From Plumapathes pennacea (Eukaryota > Cnidaria > Anthozoa > Antipatharia > Myriopathidae): a stretch of DNA of 64,000 nt. A program made the translations under genes and the position numbers. Shown piece after piece: positions 12,656 through 27,023 of the stretch (positions are counted from its first letter, which is position 1; each line of letters opens with the position of its first letter). The notes beneath the pieces were generated by a model that was not told the origin of the DNA, ran no database searches, and saw only the letters and a program-made list of their open reading frames with translations. The stretch lies in the NCBI GenBank assembly GCA_964036295.1, contig OZ038465.1:248001-312000 (forward strand). The letters are read 5' to 3'.

Positions 12656-14124
12656 TCTGTCCGTGAAGTTCAAAAAAGCAACTCAGGCCAAATGAGGCCA
12701 GCAACTGCTGCGTTGTACTCAGGCTCTGCAACTTGTTTCTTCGTCGCGGTCCTCTGGTAAAGAATGCAGTTATCTTTTGTATCGAAGTAGAAAGTCTTTT
12801 CCAATAATATATTCCTCTGGGATTTTCAAGTAAAAGTCCTTTCGCCTTACTAAGACGACGTGTTGGTCAACTTTATTGTTGTTTCGTCCATGCTAAGTAA
12901 TTTCTATTGCGTGTGTTGTGCTTACGTAATGGTTTTTCTTCGTGCTGATTGGTAGACTATGCACGCACGGTCGCTGATTGCCTGAGCCAGCGACGAAAGA
13001 ATCGTGACGAAGCGCAGGACAGAGAGAAGTGTACTGAAACGAATTTGATTTTAGGCATCGTTTTTGTTGTTCCCAAGCATTGGACGTGAACCTATATGGC
13101 AGCCGGGCTCATGGAGTCATTTTTTGCCAGTGAATAATTTTCCTGATTTCCAGTAATCGGCAGAAGTGTGACATTTACACAGGAGTTCACAACTTTTCTG
13201 AGTGTTGCTTTTGTCGATTTACTAAACGGCTGAAAAGATTATCTCAGGCTAGTCGTGTTGTCCTCCCTGCGTGTCAAGTGTCTGCCCTCCTACAAAAACT
13301 ATCCAATGGAGTTACTTTATTGAGTGAATCTGCATGAATGTAGAGAACATTAGGCACGCATGTTTAATCACTGGAGGTGCTAAATTTGGGCAGTCCAGTT
13401 CTACGGAGGGCAAATTAGTATTATTATGCAATTATTCTCCTCACGCAAACTTGCAACTCACACGGCGGGCTTCTATTTGCACACGTGATCTTGTGCACAA
13501 ATTGTAAACTTCGACTCAAACCAGTGGGTTCTTATCAGTTGTGTTTCTTTCTTTTCATTTGCAGGACTCATTTCAAGTATGGCCAATAAAATGCTTTCCA
13601 TGCATTGCCGTTTGTTAATATAGGAACGTGATTCCAAATACGACAGCAAAAGTGTAGCCGAAGATCTATTTGTCTGATATTCATAAAGCTTTTATTAAGG
13701 CTTTCATTTTACAGCTTCTGAGATGTTTATGAGATGTTTTGGTTTTATGTGCAACAAAGGTAACTTCAAACTAGTTTCTGAAGTGCCAAAAAGAAATTTA
13801 CAAACCTGTCATAATTGACATAAAAGAGAGAAGTTGGTATTTAAAAGAACCAATGAATTTAAAGTAATTCCGGACTAATTGTGATCCCGTGCCAAGAGAC
13901 TGACCTTGTACTCTGGAAACCGATCTGTTTATTGTCTGACGAACTTCATAAATCAATCTTTAGTCACGGAATCACCAAAACAAAAACCACAAAACAAAAA
14001 AAACTTCAACCAGAAAAACAATTGTATTATATTCTATATATTTTTAACGGAGCTTCCGCTTATAACAGTGTTTTTACACTAGCTGAAGGGTTTACCATTA
14101 TCATCATCATTACTATTATTATTA

Positions 14125-14179
<55 letters not shown>

Positions 14180-16142
14180 ATTATCATTTTTATTTTTACA
14201 TTGATCAGTGCATCATTTAAACTCGCGAGTATTGAAATAGTAATTAGAAGGCAACATTAGTTTGAATTGTTTATTACCCAGTGTAAACACTTTGCATTTT
14301 GAATCCAACTTCTCATCCCTAAACGCTATTTGTGTTACACTAAGTTTAGCTCGAGAACGTGAACAAAAAGGACACCAGTTATTTATAATTGCAATATTTA
14401 CCTGGACACCCATCCCGCGAGTTGTGTACATGTTTTGTAAACAAGGTGGCTGTAAAACCAAAACAAAGCCCGGCCAAAACCAAAGTTCTAAACAGTGACT
14501 GATTAGTAGCTGATTTCGTTGTGAAAAATTCACGTAAACCATCAGCGACCTTGTGCACGTGACAGTTTTCCGATATCGGCCTTCACAGGTCAAGTTCATT
14601 GACGCAACGTAAGAATTCTCCAACAGGAAGTTAGGACAAGTATTGTAAACAGTGCTGTGCGTTGATGTCTTCCTTTGACATAACTGCCAGTTTTGAATCG
14701 AGATTCTAAAGTACATCGCTCGGTTGATCATATTATTATTTTGTGACGGACAATACCTTTTCTGTGTTTTTAAATAGTTCTTTTTTTGGTCTTGGTTGTT
14801 TCTAGGTATTTCTACAGAATGCAAATGATGGGATTATACAATTGTTGTAGATGAAACACAAAGAGCGAGCTGGCAGTGTACGTGCAAGTTTAGTATTACG
14901 TAGTCTCGAAAATGAAAAGTGTCATCATTGGATGTTGACTCGGCTCATAACTGTCCTTAGACCGGCCATCGCGCATGTACTAATCAGCGGTTACTCCAAA
15001 CATAAGTATAACCGCGACTAAACAAATTTTCCGCATAGAAACCAATCATGTTGAGCCAGTAGTGAAGAAGTCTAGTGTCGAGCCTACAGACATAAGAATT
15101 AACAGAGCTGTCGTGTCACGAAACAAACACTATTCTGACTATTTTATTGCATTTGCCATGGCAGGAACAGAACCGGCTTTTTTTAAGATCCCATTCGTCT
15201 GTCGACTCTCCCGTTAGTAGCGTTGTTAAATATCACTGAACATCAGATTTACTGAAGTTTAGCACTGAATGAACGGAGGCGCCGACAGGCACAGCACGTC
15301 ATTATAAACTCCTCTGGCGAACAACAGAATAATTATGTATCTCTTCCTCGCGCGAAGTAACATAAATTAACAATAAAGTACACAAATGCATTGAAACTCC
15401 GTACACAAACCAGAGTTTGCCATCCCGTGTTTAGCACTTTTAGTTTCGGGCTGTACCCAGTAACTAAGCCATGACATCATCATGTGCATGTCGCCATGTT
15501 ACATAGTTCCGGTTTTACACTAGTCCGTCGTATGCAAGTCCCAACCCAGTGGTTCCTTGGTCAAAATAACTTAAGTAACTTAGTGGTATACTAATCAGTG
15601 ATACAAGTCTCGTATAAACGACTTACGTACGAGAGTTCCCATGACTTTATACGGAAACATAAGAGGCATTTGACCGTTAAGTTTCAAATTTAATCATGCC
15701 TGACAAAATTTTAGATTGATGATAATTACAGTTTACATTGATTGCTTTTTAGTACTATCTGTGTGTGTTAATCCTGCTTTTTTCTTCGCATTTCTATTTA
15801 AGTTTACGAGTTTTCCTTGAGAGGAGAACGTCTCGCTAAAACACAAAGACAAAATCAGCTGACCATGTTCCATATAAGGAAGTCCTTTTGATCACCTAGA
15901 CTCGGAAAAACTCTTCTGTGATATAAACATATGCAAATCAGGAGCGACAATAATAAGCAGTCGTTGGTAGTGCCAGTTCTTTTTTAGTGAACAAGCCATA
16001 AAAAGTTCCAGTATTCTTGCAGTTTCACTTTTCCGTTCGTAAGGTTCAAATCTGTACGGCGGATTAATGACGATCTTAACCGTGATGCCACAACCATAGA
16101 GACCTTACTTTAAGCAAAGTGGTTGTCAACGCTGTTTCGCTC
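12656..16142. other. No gene supported; TTA microsatellite inside
   Basis: AT-rich sequence without recognisable coding exons. A 203-codon minus-strand frame (14824 down to 14213) has no known motif and is not called. Confidence 0.45.
14098..14178. repeat. ATT/ATC trinucleotide microsatellite
   Basis: About 80 bp of imperfect ATC/ATT repeats that become pure ATT on the right. It yields a spurious poly-isoleucine reading frame on the plus strand. Confidence 0.92.
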
Positions 16143-16712
16143 ATGAGTTTGAGGAAGCTGATTCGCAGAATATCGAAGGATATCGGTTTATCAGAGTCTC
16201 GGGTAGAAATTTCTTCACCGACGAATTTTGAACATCGCGTTCACGTCTTTCTAGATGACACCGGGCGATACATTGGTTTACCGCAACAGTGGGCTGATCT
16301 AATCGGAAACAAAGCCAGGAGAAAGGCCAGAAGAACTGAATCTTCTCCCGACTTACTTCTTGCTGCAAGGAGGAGAAGTTCCGCGTTGAGGCGCGCGGAA
16401 ATCACAACTGGCGGGAAACAGGACGCCGGGATGCACGGCGGACACAACGGGTACCTCGCGGGCAGTTTGGAAAACCCGCGGTCACGCAGCAGTGTGGCGG
16501 ATCACCAAGACCTTATTATTGAACGCCTTAAACTCGAGCTGAAGGACTACAAGATGAACCATCCATCTGAATTTAACAGCATGTTGGAGAACTCCTATTC
16601 GGTCGACAGGCCTTTGGCGCTGTCTCGCGAAACTCAAAACGAGGGAATCCGACATAACTTGTACCGGACAAACAACTTGGTTGCAACAAAAAAAGCCGAA
16701 TCTGCAGTGTGA
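16143..16712 (+). CDS. CRIB-domain protein, PAK4-like N-terminus without kinase (189 aa)
   Basis: An intronless 189-aa ORF from ATG 16143. Residues 20-54 hold a CRIB/p21-binding domain: ISSPTNF (23-29), H31, H34, then GLPQQW (45-50). The spacing matches the Cdc42/Rac-binding motif I-S-x-P-x(2-4)-F-x-H-x2-H-x-G, although the residue after the second His is V rather than the usual G. The surrounding RVEISSPTNFEHRVH closely resembles the extreme N-terminus of group II p21-activated kinases (PAK4/PAK6/mushroom-bodies-tiny), and a basic tract (NKARRKARR) follows as in those proteins. The rest is polar, with no kinase domain before the stop and none recognisable on the plus strand nearby. It may be a Cdc42-effector adaptor, a PAK-derived retrogene, or a first exon that splices onward before the stop. 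Confidence 0.78.
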   Translation: MSLRKLIRRISKDIGLSESRVEISSPTNFEHRVHVFLDDTGRYIGLPQQWADLIGNKARRKARRTESSPDLLLAARRRSSALRRAEITTGGKQDAGMHGGHNGYLAGSLENPRSRSSVADHQDLIIERLKLELKDYKMNHPSEFNSMLENSYSVDRPLALSRETQNEGIRHNLYRTNNLVATKKAESAV

Positions 16713-18803
16713 CTGACAAAATGCTTATCAGTCTTATTCAATGCGCCTCGCTTCCTTGCCTGCATGAGTTCCATACGCTTTGCTGGTGTTTAGAAAATGA
16801 TATCAGATTAAACTTCCAATATGCGCTGTATTTTGCTTTGAGGAAACTTTAAACACTATTCAAGAGCCTATGAGGAGACAAATTGATTATGAAGAGAATT
16901 ATGTTAGTCGTAGTTCTCTGTGAGAACAATAGCTCGTCGATACACGAAGCGCGAGCGAGCAGCAAAAGACTGTGAGGAGATGTTCGGATTGCATGGAAAC
17001 AAGCACTCAGCCGTGATGTGAGCTAGTGGCAGCTTTTCCGTTGTTTACTCACTTCTTTTGTGGATCGTTTACACAGAAAAACTTGTATTTACACATGAAA
17101 AGAGCTGATAGTTTCTTATAGCTTGGGAGCCTCGAACGAGAATATTTAATCAAGCAGCACACAGTACTCCTAACAGAATATTAAATAGCTCGTCCATGCC
17201 ACCTGTCTTGTAATTATGCGAAGTTGCGTCTTCAAACTGCATGAGACGCGCATTGTGTTTGGGAGTTATTCAGTATTCGTGAATAAAGTCCCTACAGTTT
17301 TTGGCCGAAATATTCCACAACAGAGAGGTTTTTCAGCACGAAAATGCAGATGACTCAGACTCAATGTTTGAATGAACCTTGGTTGCGTAGCAACTCCGAT
17401 CATTGAGGTGTCATGTAAATAGTGTGTTGAACCAGCACCGTTCAAATGCGTCTGAAAACTATAGAATTAAAATTCACTTAGTTATGCTGTCATTATTGAA
17501 ATTGTAATAGACATTTATGGATAAGACGTAGTTTAATGTGTCACGTGGCACACTTCAAATTACGGCTCACTAGAAAACAAGACGTCCACGTCAGCATTTT
17601 CCGTTCTTATATTCCTCAATTATGAGCAAAATGTTCCGCTTCTGTATCGGAAAGGTTCGTCAAGGGTAACACTGTAGTCATTGAACATTCATTTGACTAG
17701 AGGCTCATTCTGACTAGCAAGTTCTAACCATAGAAATTTAAACTTCCAATTTACTAAATTTGATATCCCCAAGTAACCCTGCATTTTATTAAACTGATAC
17801 CAGTTATTCACACATAATACAACACATGATGAAACTATATACGCTCCGCATTTCGGCATTGTGGGGATCGAAAAGTTAACAAAAGAATTTACTTTCGTTT
17901 ATACGAAAACTTTGTTCTTTGCGTCAGAAAATCCGCTCAGGATCCAGCACACGTGACATCACCCACAGCTTGAAACTAATATTTCGAGTCTCAAATCAAA
18001 CTACAGTATATTTGTTTGATGTATTTTATCTTGTCACCTTCTCCAGCCACAGCAAACAACAGAAAGGAAGCATTTGTAGCCCACAAAAAAAAAAAAATGG
18101 AACTGAAAGACTGTCATAACTATATTACTAAAATATCGAATTTGTTGATTTGGCATGGTACCAAGTAAAAGCAGGAAAAAAAAAAGGAAAAAACGAGAAA
18201 AACATGTTAGCTCGGAGTCAAGATGACTGCAACACAAAGTATATACTACACTCGTATAAATAAAATTATTTATTCTGTATTTTTATTGATTATCTATTTA
18301 AACTGTTGACGAGAAAGCTTCACACGTCAACTTCGAACGAATTCACACAAATATAATGTTAACAACCTGAGAAACTACTACATACATCAAACGGGAAGGG
18401 CGGTCATCATTTTAAAAACGATTTGTTTGTGATTTACTGTAGTTGTGGAAAATCGGAATATTGTAGTTTTAGTTCATTCTATTTTCATTTTATTTGATTC
18501 TATTTTTATGTTGGGCGGCAGACGCAGATACAGGGACGTGGGGATATGTCTAAATTTTAGTTTATCTATGCTTTGATTGGAAAATCTCCACCCGTCGCTC
18601 CTTCTACAATTATAATTTGAGCAAGCTTCAAGCGCTCCTTGGACGTTAGCTTCATGCACTTTTCAAGATCAGCAATCAATATATCAGTGATTCATTTACG
18701 ATTAATAGCGGGCTAGAACTATCCTGTTCAACGCGATAGCTCATGAGTAAAGGCCATCCAATATCTTATTCTGATACCGATCGTGAAGCCAATCCATGAA
18801 TTT
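16713..18803. other. No gene recognised
   Basis: AT-rich, with short A-runs near 18.1 kb. No domain or splice-consistent exon seen. It may contain the 3' UTR of the CRIB gene. Confidence 0.5.
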
Positions 18804-18995
18804 TCAGAGAGCACTTAGCAGTTGAATGAAGATTGTGCGAAGCAAAAGTCTTGTCACATTTTTGTTGAACCAATTCAAGCCATGTGACCTTACAAGCTCG
18901 TCCCCAGCTCTCTTCAGTTCGTTGGCTACTTCTCTTGTGAGATCGATATCCGTAAGGGTTTGTCTGCGCAGATCACGAGGGCATCTTGCTGTCAT
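18804..18995 (-). CDS. Second BH3-like small protein with hydrophobic tail (63 aa)
   Basis: Read from ATG 18995, the ORF has 63 residues. Residues 23-34 (VANELKRAGDEL) match BH3 spacing: V23, L27, A30, G31-D32, L34. A hydrophobic C-terminus (about 47-63, LLLRTIFIQLLSAL) could anchor it in the outer mitochondrial membrane. The frame is open upstream to 19085 and includes a further Met, so the start is uncertain and an upstream exon is possible. Proteins of this form bind the groove of BCL-2/BAK relatives. It lies 6.2 kb from the other BH3-like ORF on the same strand, but outside the motif the two are not obviously alike. The small Ala at the third hydrophobic position weakens the match. Confidence 0.55.
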   Translation of the reverse strand: MTARCPRDLRRQTLTDIDLTREVANELKRAGDELVRSHGLNWFNKNVTRLLLRTIFIQLLSAL

Positions 18996-20768
18996 GACGA
19001 GCAGTATTAGCACTACGTGGAAAAACGAGCAACAAAATAATTTGGCATTTTCACCCAATAAAAGCCTCGTAAAAAATATTTGCACGTCATGTTAGAAACA
19101 AAATTTGGAACATTACACGTTTGCCGAAATCAAGAAATGTATTGTGAAGATTGTTTAAAAAATACTCACTTTCTTGTTCAGACTGTACTGCACAGGTCGT
19201 CCTCGTAAGCAAGAGCTTTATCCGTTGCAACTTTAGGGATACCGTGCAGTGTCGTTTGCCTGTTCCTCTGAATGGGGTTGCGTGAGCTTCAGTGCTAACT
19301 GATGCGCTGGGCCCACACGTATTACTAATGTGGAACCAGCAGCCAATGAAAAAGAGCGTTGCGTAGCCGCGTGGAATTCCATAAATAAACTGTTTAGCTT
19401 GTCACCACTGTACAAGAAATTTTTGTTCTTTAAACTTCCTCAGAAATAATCACAGCTGTTTGCATGTTTTCTTGGCGGCCGATTGTCAAACATGCTGCCC
19501 TTTTCGCTCCCGCCCTTTTCAGGACTCTGTCGCAATTTTATTCAAAACAAATTAGCATTTTCACACTTGTGTACACGAAGGCCGCTTGATATATCGGGAA
19601 TGCGATGTGTCGTGTTGTGGGGCCGGCTATGGATCTTTCGCCTTATTAATTTGTCTTCGGTGTCCGTTATATTTTGCATGGGACGAAGTGTTTTTCACCT
19701 GAAAGTTAGACTTTTGGCTTTCTTGTTCCAGTTTTCGTGTAAAATAGTGTCAAAGTTTACCATTTTTTATGCGTGACTACACAAGACCTGTATATCTAAC
19801 CGCCCCCAAACGATGTGTTTACTGCACGATCCTTAGTTGCGCTTTTGGAGCAGAATTCATAGCTGATGACCAGCTGATAACTTTCCGTCCAAGTAGTCGC
19901 GCAAAACACGAGTCACTGCTCTTATGAGTCACAAGATACAGTTTGTTGTCATGGATAGATGAAGCAGTCACCAAAGGGTTACTTATAAACCTGAGGGAGG
20001 GAGGGAGAGGGGAGTGGTACGCGTGTCAAAGTCTTCATGACATAACGTTTATAAAAGTGCTATATTCCTATAGCTTATGTGTATTTCCACTTCAGGATGA
20101 TGGGAGCTGCCCCATAAAAACTCCCCTAAAACGGTTAGACAGGTGAAAGCAATACTTCCACACAAGGGCGTTTATTGGTGTATGTCTCCCATTGTGATTT
20201 CACATGCAACGGGAAAATTGGAAAGGAGTAATCCTGAATTATTAGAACCAGATATAATTTGCGAGAGTGGACTCAGCTTCGGGCCATTCTCATGGAACAA
20301 AAGCCTTGTTTTAGGAAGGTTAGAGGAACCATTCATTATGTCATGCTACGTGAAGCATTTTTAAAATATATTTTTGTGCAACGCTCGCAAACCGCAGTTC
20401 CTGCAGTCTTTAGATAGTCGATCGAGCAACAAAATTATGACTAAAATGGTTACACACAATACAACAAGAATTGTGCACTTATTGAGAAAGACCGAAAAAC
20501 TTTATTCACTGCGTTCATGTACATCAGGTTGTAGTTTTGTTGATCAGGACTCTACAGCAACACTGCTTGCCAAGTTGTCAAGACTGTCCAACTGAAACTA
20601 ATAAGATATAAACATGGTGAGAACTGCTAAACGAGGGAGGTCTGCATGTATTGTATAAATAAAGGTTACATTCTAGTAGTTAATAAAACTGGATGTCCTT
20701 GTTTAGCTGCATATAAACACTCACCGTATGCACAGGTTTCATAGGGAGTACCGCTGGATCGATCCTCT
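18996..20768. other. No gene supported
   Basis: Short open frames on both strands with no known motif. If the upstream BH3-like gene has 5' exons they should lie here. The tract near 19.99-20.01 kb is a GGGA-rich purine run. Confidence 0.45.
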
Positions 20769-21126
20769 TCAGGGTGCGGGCGGCGCCATGAGATCAATGT
20801 CAGATAACTCTCTTGCAGCAATCACAGCCAAAATAAAGATGCTTGTATGTTTCACCAGCTGCCTGAAATATCAAGGCAGGACAGAAGAGTGAACTCTGGT
20901 GCAGAAAATTGATACAGTCAAGCGAGTTGAATACAATGGGCCACTCAAAGCAACCTACACAGTCAATTTGTCTGAACTGCTACCACCACGATAAAACTCA
21001 GAAATCAATTTTGATAAAACGATAAAGCATCTCTCACCACTTCAGAGGATTTTTATAAATGTCCTTGATGTAAGCTCCAACAGACAAATTTTTCGCCGGT
21101 GATTTAGAAGTCCGTCCGAGCGCCAT
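20769..21126 (-). CDS. TOMM6: TOMM6, small subunit of the mitochondrial import pore
   Basis: Two exons (21126-21038 and 20862-20769) join in phase to a 60-residue protein. The second exon ends AARELSDIDLMAPPAP, which matches the conserved C-terminus of metazoan TOM6 (LARNLSDIDLMAP). It is preceded by one transmembrane helix (about 34-46, TSIFILAVIAA) and a short basic N-terminal region with GAYIKDIYKNP. TOM6 stabilises the TOM40 channel complex in the outer mitochondrial membrane. Donor AAGTG/GTGAGA and acceptor ATATTTCAG/G are canonical and split the Trp codon. RAB7 lies divergently on the other strand. The protein is too short for routine ORF calling, but the C-terminal match makes it confident. 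Confidence 0.9.
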
Positions 21127-21167
21127 CTTGTTAAGTTTCGCGTGTGGTCGAGGCTGTGATGACGTCA
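21121..21167. promoter_or_regulatory. YY1-like motif and palindromic CRE between TOMM6 and RAB7
   Basis: CGCCATCTTG (21121-21130) is the reverse of AAGATGGCG and covers the TOMM6 start codon, a typical place for a YY1-type site in housekeeping promoters. A perfect CRE, TGACGTCA, lies at 21160-21167. A donor-like CTCCA/GTAAGAG at 21265/21266 on the plus strand could end a noncoding first exon of RAB7. If so, the two genes share this promoter. Confidence 0.45.
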
Positions 21168-22253
21168 GTGATCTCGTGACCGCCTCGCGAGCTTCGGCCA
21201 TTTTTTGTGTCAGTGTCGCAATAGACTCAGCATCTCTTCGCATTCAGGGAAATTGGTCGTCTCCAGTAAGAGTTGGTAGGTTCACAGATGTTCAGGCTTT
21301 TGCCATTTGCAGAGTTTACCTTGATCAACCTGGTAATTTCGGACGTGCGAACCATGTAGACGAGCACGTTTGAACTGCAGCAGTGCGATTTGTGATTTGT
21401 CCTTTGGACTTTGCTTGTCTCCAGACAGCAGAAGTTCGGCACTACGCTATACACAGATTGAGCACTAAGTAAATTATTTTCTGGATCAAACACTACTCGA
21501 GTGTTACTTTGATTAGTGTTTCGGCTTGGCGATTTCGACACTGCTTTAAATCTTTCCCAGAGTAGATTTCGACATTTATCCTGAAATGTTGCTTTTGATC
21601 GACTGATGGAGAAATATCGGAACTAGTAGGGCTTTATAAGTGAAAGTGTTTTACTACCTTCAGTTTTTTGTTGGTAACAGCGACATCATCACATTTTGGA
21701 GGTTTTGTCTTGACATGTGCGATAAGTGGAAATCATTTTAAATATGAAACGTACAGTAGAAGTTTACCCAGTATCGAACGTCTGTGTAGGGTGCGAGGCT
21801 AATAAGGCGTACACCAATCGACGAGAATGTGAAATTAACTGCATTTTACAATGTTGGAAGGAAGTTATTAGGCAGAGCCGACATGATTTTGTGCCAATTG
21901 TATTGGCCCGACACGAGCCCATCGATAACTTTGATGCACACAAGAGATCAATGTTACACTGTTTGTTTGTACTTTTCACAAGAAATTTCTCAGCACTTCT
22001 AAGAATTATTGAGAAACCACTACCAAGAAAAAAAGAAGGTTAAGTTTTACATGTTTTTTTTTTTTTTTGGTTATTTTATCTTTATTGTCTGATCTTGTTA
22101 TCTTTAATTGTCAGAACAGATAATTTGGTTCACTTAAGGACAGTAATGAGGAGAGTTTGTGACTAAAAACACTTTGAGTTTGTTTATGTGCTGGTACTGC
22201 CATTAAAACATGTCTCAACATGTGCTCTTGTGTTCTTCAGATTTGTTTTTATC

Positions 22254-24490
<2,237 letters not shown>

Positions 24491-24540
24491 GATGCATTTG
24501 TACATTGCTATAATACCATGCTGTTAATCTTTTAAATAGA

Positions 24541-24546
24541 AATAAA
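24541..24546 (+). terminator. RAB7 polyadenylation signal
   Basis: AATAAA 51 nt after the RAB7 stop codon. It would give a very short 3' UTR, and longer alternative 3' ends are possible further downstream. Confidence 0.55.
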
Positions 24547-25843
24547 CTGAAACCACCCAGTAAAAATGGGCAGCATCACAGAATACCAAACGTCTAACAA
24601 ACTCTGTCCTGTACACAATATTATGCAATTTGTGTGTATTTCTATGTCACTAGTATAAATGGAATGTCTGTGAAGTAAAAACCCTCCAGAAATGATAGTG
24701 TGGTTCTGTGAAGAAATGCTGGGTATAAAAGTGGTACTTCAGGAACTTACCAAAAGCTTGTCATACAGTATATGCATTATTGCTGCTAGTTAAGTTTCAC
24801 TGTTGTGATATTCATTACCAGTGGACTGTACACAGTACATCACATGTATTTTATCTCATGTGTGAGTGTTTGTCATTACAGTATGACTCTATTAGTTTCT
24901 GTTAATCTTTCCAGCATTTTCTCTCTCTTTACCATATGGTAAGTTGACTATTATACACAACTAATGACTTCAAATACACAGAGTGCAGTTGTCCATGCAC
25001 TGTTTATGAAATTAGTATCAATTTTGTGTGAGGATTATGAAATGCACTAGGATTTGGCATACATTATTTTGTTCTCTGGGAGCTGGCTAAAGTGGTTATC
25101 TTTCAACTATACAAATTATAGCATAGAAAACACAAGTAAAAAATATTATAGAGTACAGTAGTTCAGCAGCCTCTTTTGTGTTTTGGAAATGGAAAAACTT
25201 TGGAAATTATAGATTCTTTACTGTGTATGTTTGTCTAGCAGAAAAAAATACAGTAATACAAACTTGTTTCAAAGGATGACAAAAACATACTTAAATAAAA
25301 TATGATTTCTTACAGCATGGTGTAAGTGTTTATGTTTATTCATACATAACATATAATACAACAATTCTGGCCACACTTTTATTTTATTTTTTAGCCCACT
25401 GTCTAATAGTAACTTGGGCTCGGTCCTTCTCTAATAAGTACTATTTTGATTCCTAATAAATATGTTAAATATAAGTACATTGCATTAAATATTTCCAATG
25501 GGTGCACCAGCAGACAATGCAAGTCCAAGGGCTTCTGTCCAAAACAGTGATCATTTGTCAATGCACTGCTGAGAGGCAGACCAGTTCTGAGTGACTATAA
25601 GAACAGAATATCAAAAAAATAATAATATTCTTGTGTTCCTTGTGTGTGTTTCAAGCAAAATGATACTCCTATTTTACTGATGTGTTCATGAGCTGGAGCA
25701 GTTACTAGCAACCATGTTGTCAGATTGGACATCAGTAGAAGTGTAAGGGGTCATACTGTTGGGTCACAGATTGTTATTCTGCTCATTTAGCCAATTCACA
25801 AACTGCGTAATGTGAGGGGGTTAGCCTGGACAGTTTTTTCCTT
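24547..25843. other. Convergent intergenic region, RAB7 and FBXL13 3' ends
   Basis: AT-rich noncoding sequence between two convergent genes, presumably holding both 3' UTRs. No coding exon seen. Confidence 0.6.
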
Positions 25844-26986
25844 CTAATCCACAGCAGTGGCCCATGCTTGGAGTTTGTTGTTACCAACTGTTGATTTGAC
25901 AGGTACTACTGTCAACAGGAAATGTCTGACATTGAATGCAGCAGATCTGTGATACACCTCATGAGTAGATTAGGGACGGTGTGGGATCGTCTGTGCTGTG
26001 CAAAACATGGGGACACTTGATCTGAAGCTTTTGAACAGCTGACCTTCGAGTGAGGATAAAACAGGTTTAGTTGCGGTCAACAGTAAGAAGGTATTCACTC
26101 TACTTCAAAGGGGCCTGCACTTGGAGGTCTATGTTTTCAATTTGGAACCTTGAATGCTGGGTAAAATTTATGTAAAAAAAGTTACTAACATTTTTCTTAA
26201 ATAGCCAGATAGCTGAAAAAGATTGTCCACTGCTTTTAAATTTTGAGGTCTTGAAAATGACTGTTTCAGTTTGACAAGAGCTTGTCATTGAGACTATGAT
26301 GCAAACAGCTTGGTGGTCATAAACTTGAACCCAGCAATTTATGCTCTATTCGGGACTGACTGTGGTCATTTGTACTTACTTGGTAATGTTTCGGCAATAC
26401 AGAACAGTGAGGGAAGATAACTTTTTACACCCTTTCCTCAGGTAACGCAAAGATTTGTCTCTGCAAACAAAAGGCAAAAAACTGATAGTTGAAGAAATAT
26501 TCTGTATTTATCAATATAACACGGGGGGGGGGGGGGTCAAGACAAGGTTATATTATCATTCGCTCTGACGAAGGGCTAGCGCTCGAAACATCAGCTATTG
26601 TCTCTTTTACGGCGTTCCATTACCCTCATCAACACTTAGTTGATACACCAGTTTATATTATCAAGTATGTGCTTACGTGATGTGAGGGCAACCAGACAGA
26701 TCCAAGTACTCTATGAAATGACACACTCCTGATAAGTACTGCAAGCTAGAGTCTGTTAGCTGTAGAGAAGAGAAAATAATTTACCATTGATGAATTAAGC
26801 TGAGCACCACTGATTCAATGAAACAGTCACCAAACCATACATTAAGTAGTTATTGTACATGCATTATTCTAATATCATACATTGGGTAGTTGATGTACAC
26901 ATTTTGTTTTTATTTTATTTTATTATCTTTGCCATTAAAAAAATATATATATATATAAATATAATAATAATAATAATAATAATAAT

Positions 26987-27023
<37 letters not shown>

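Noticed and set aside
13881..14204. Plus-strand frame with a poly-isoleucine tail
   Set aside because: Generated by the ATT microsatellite.
14213..14824. 203-codon open frame on the minus strand
   Set aside because: Longest anonymous frame in the gene-poor region, but no motif, signal peptide or compositional pattern of a protein, and it adjoins a microsatellite. Probably chance.
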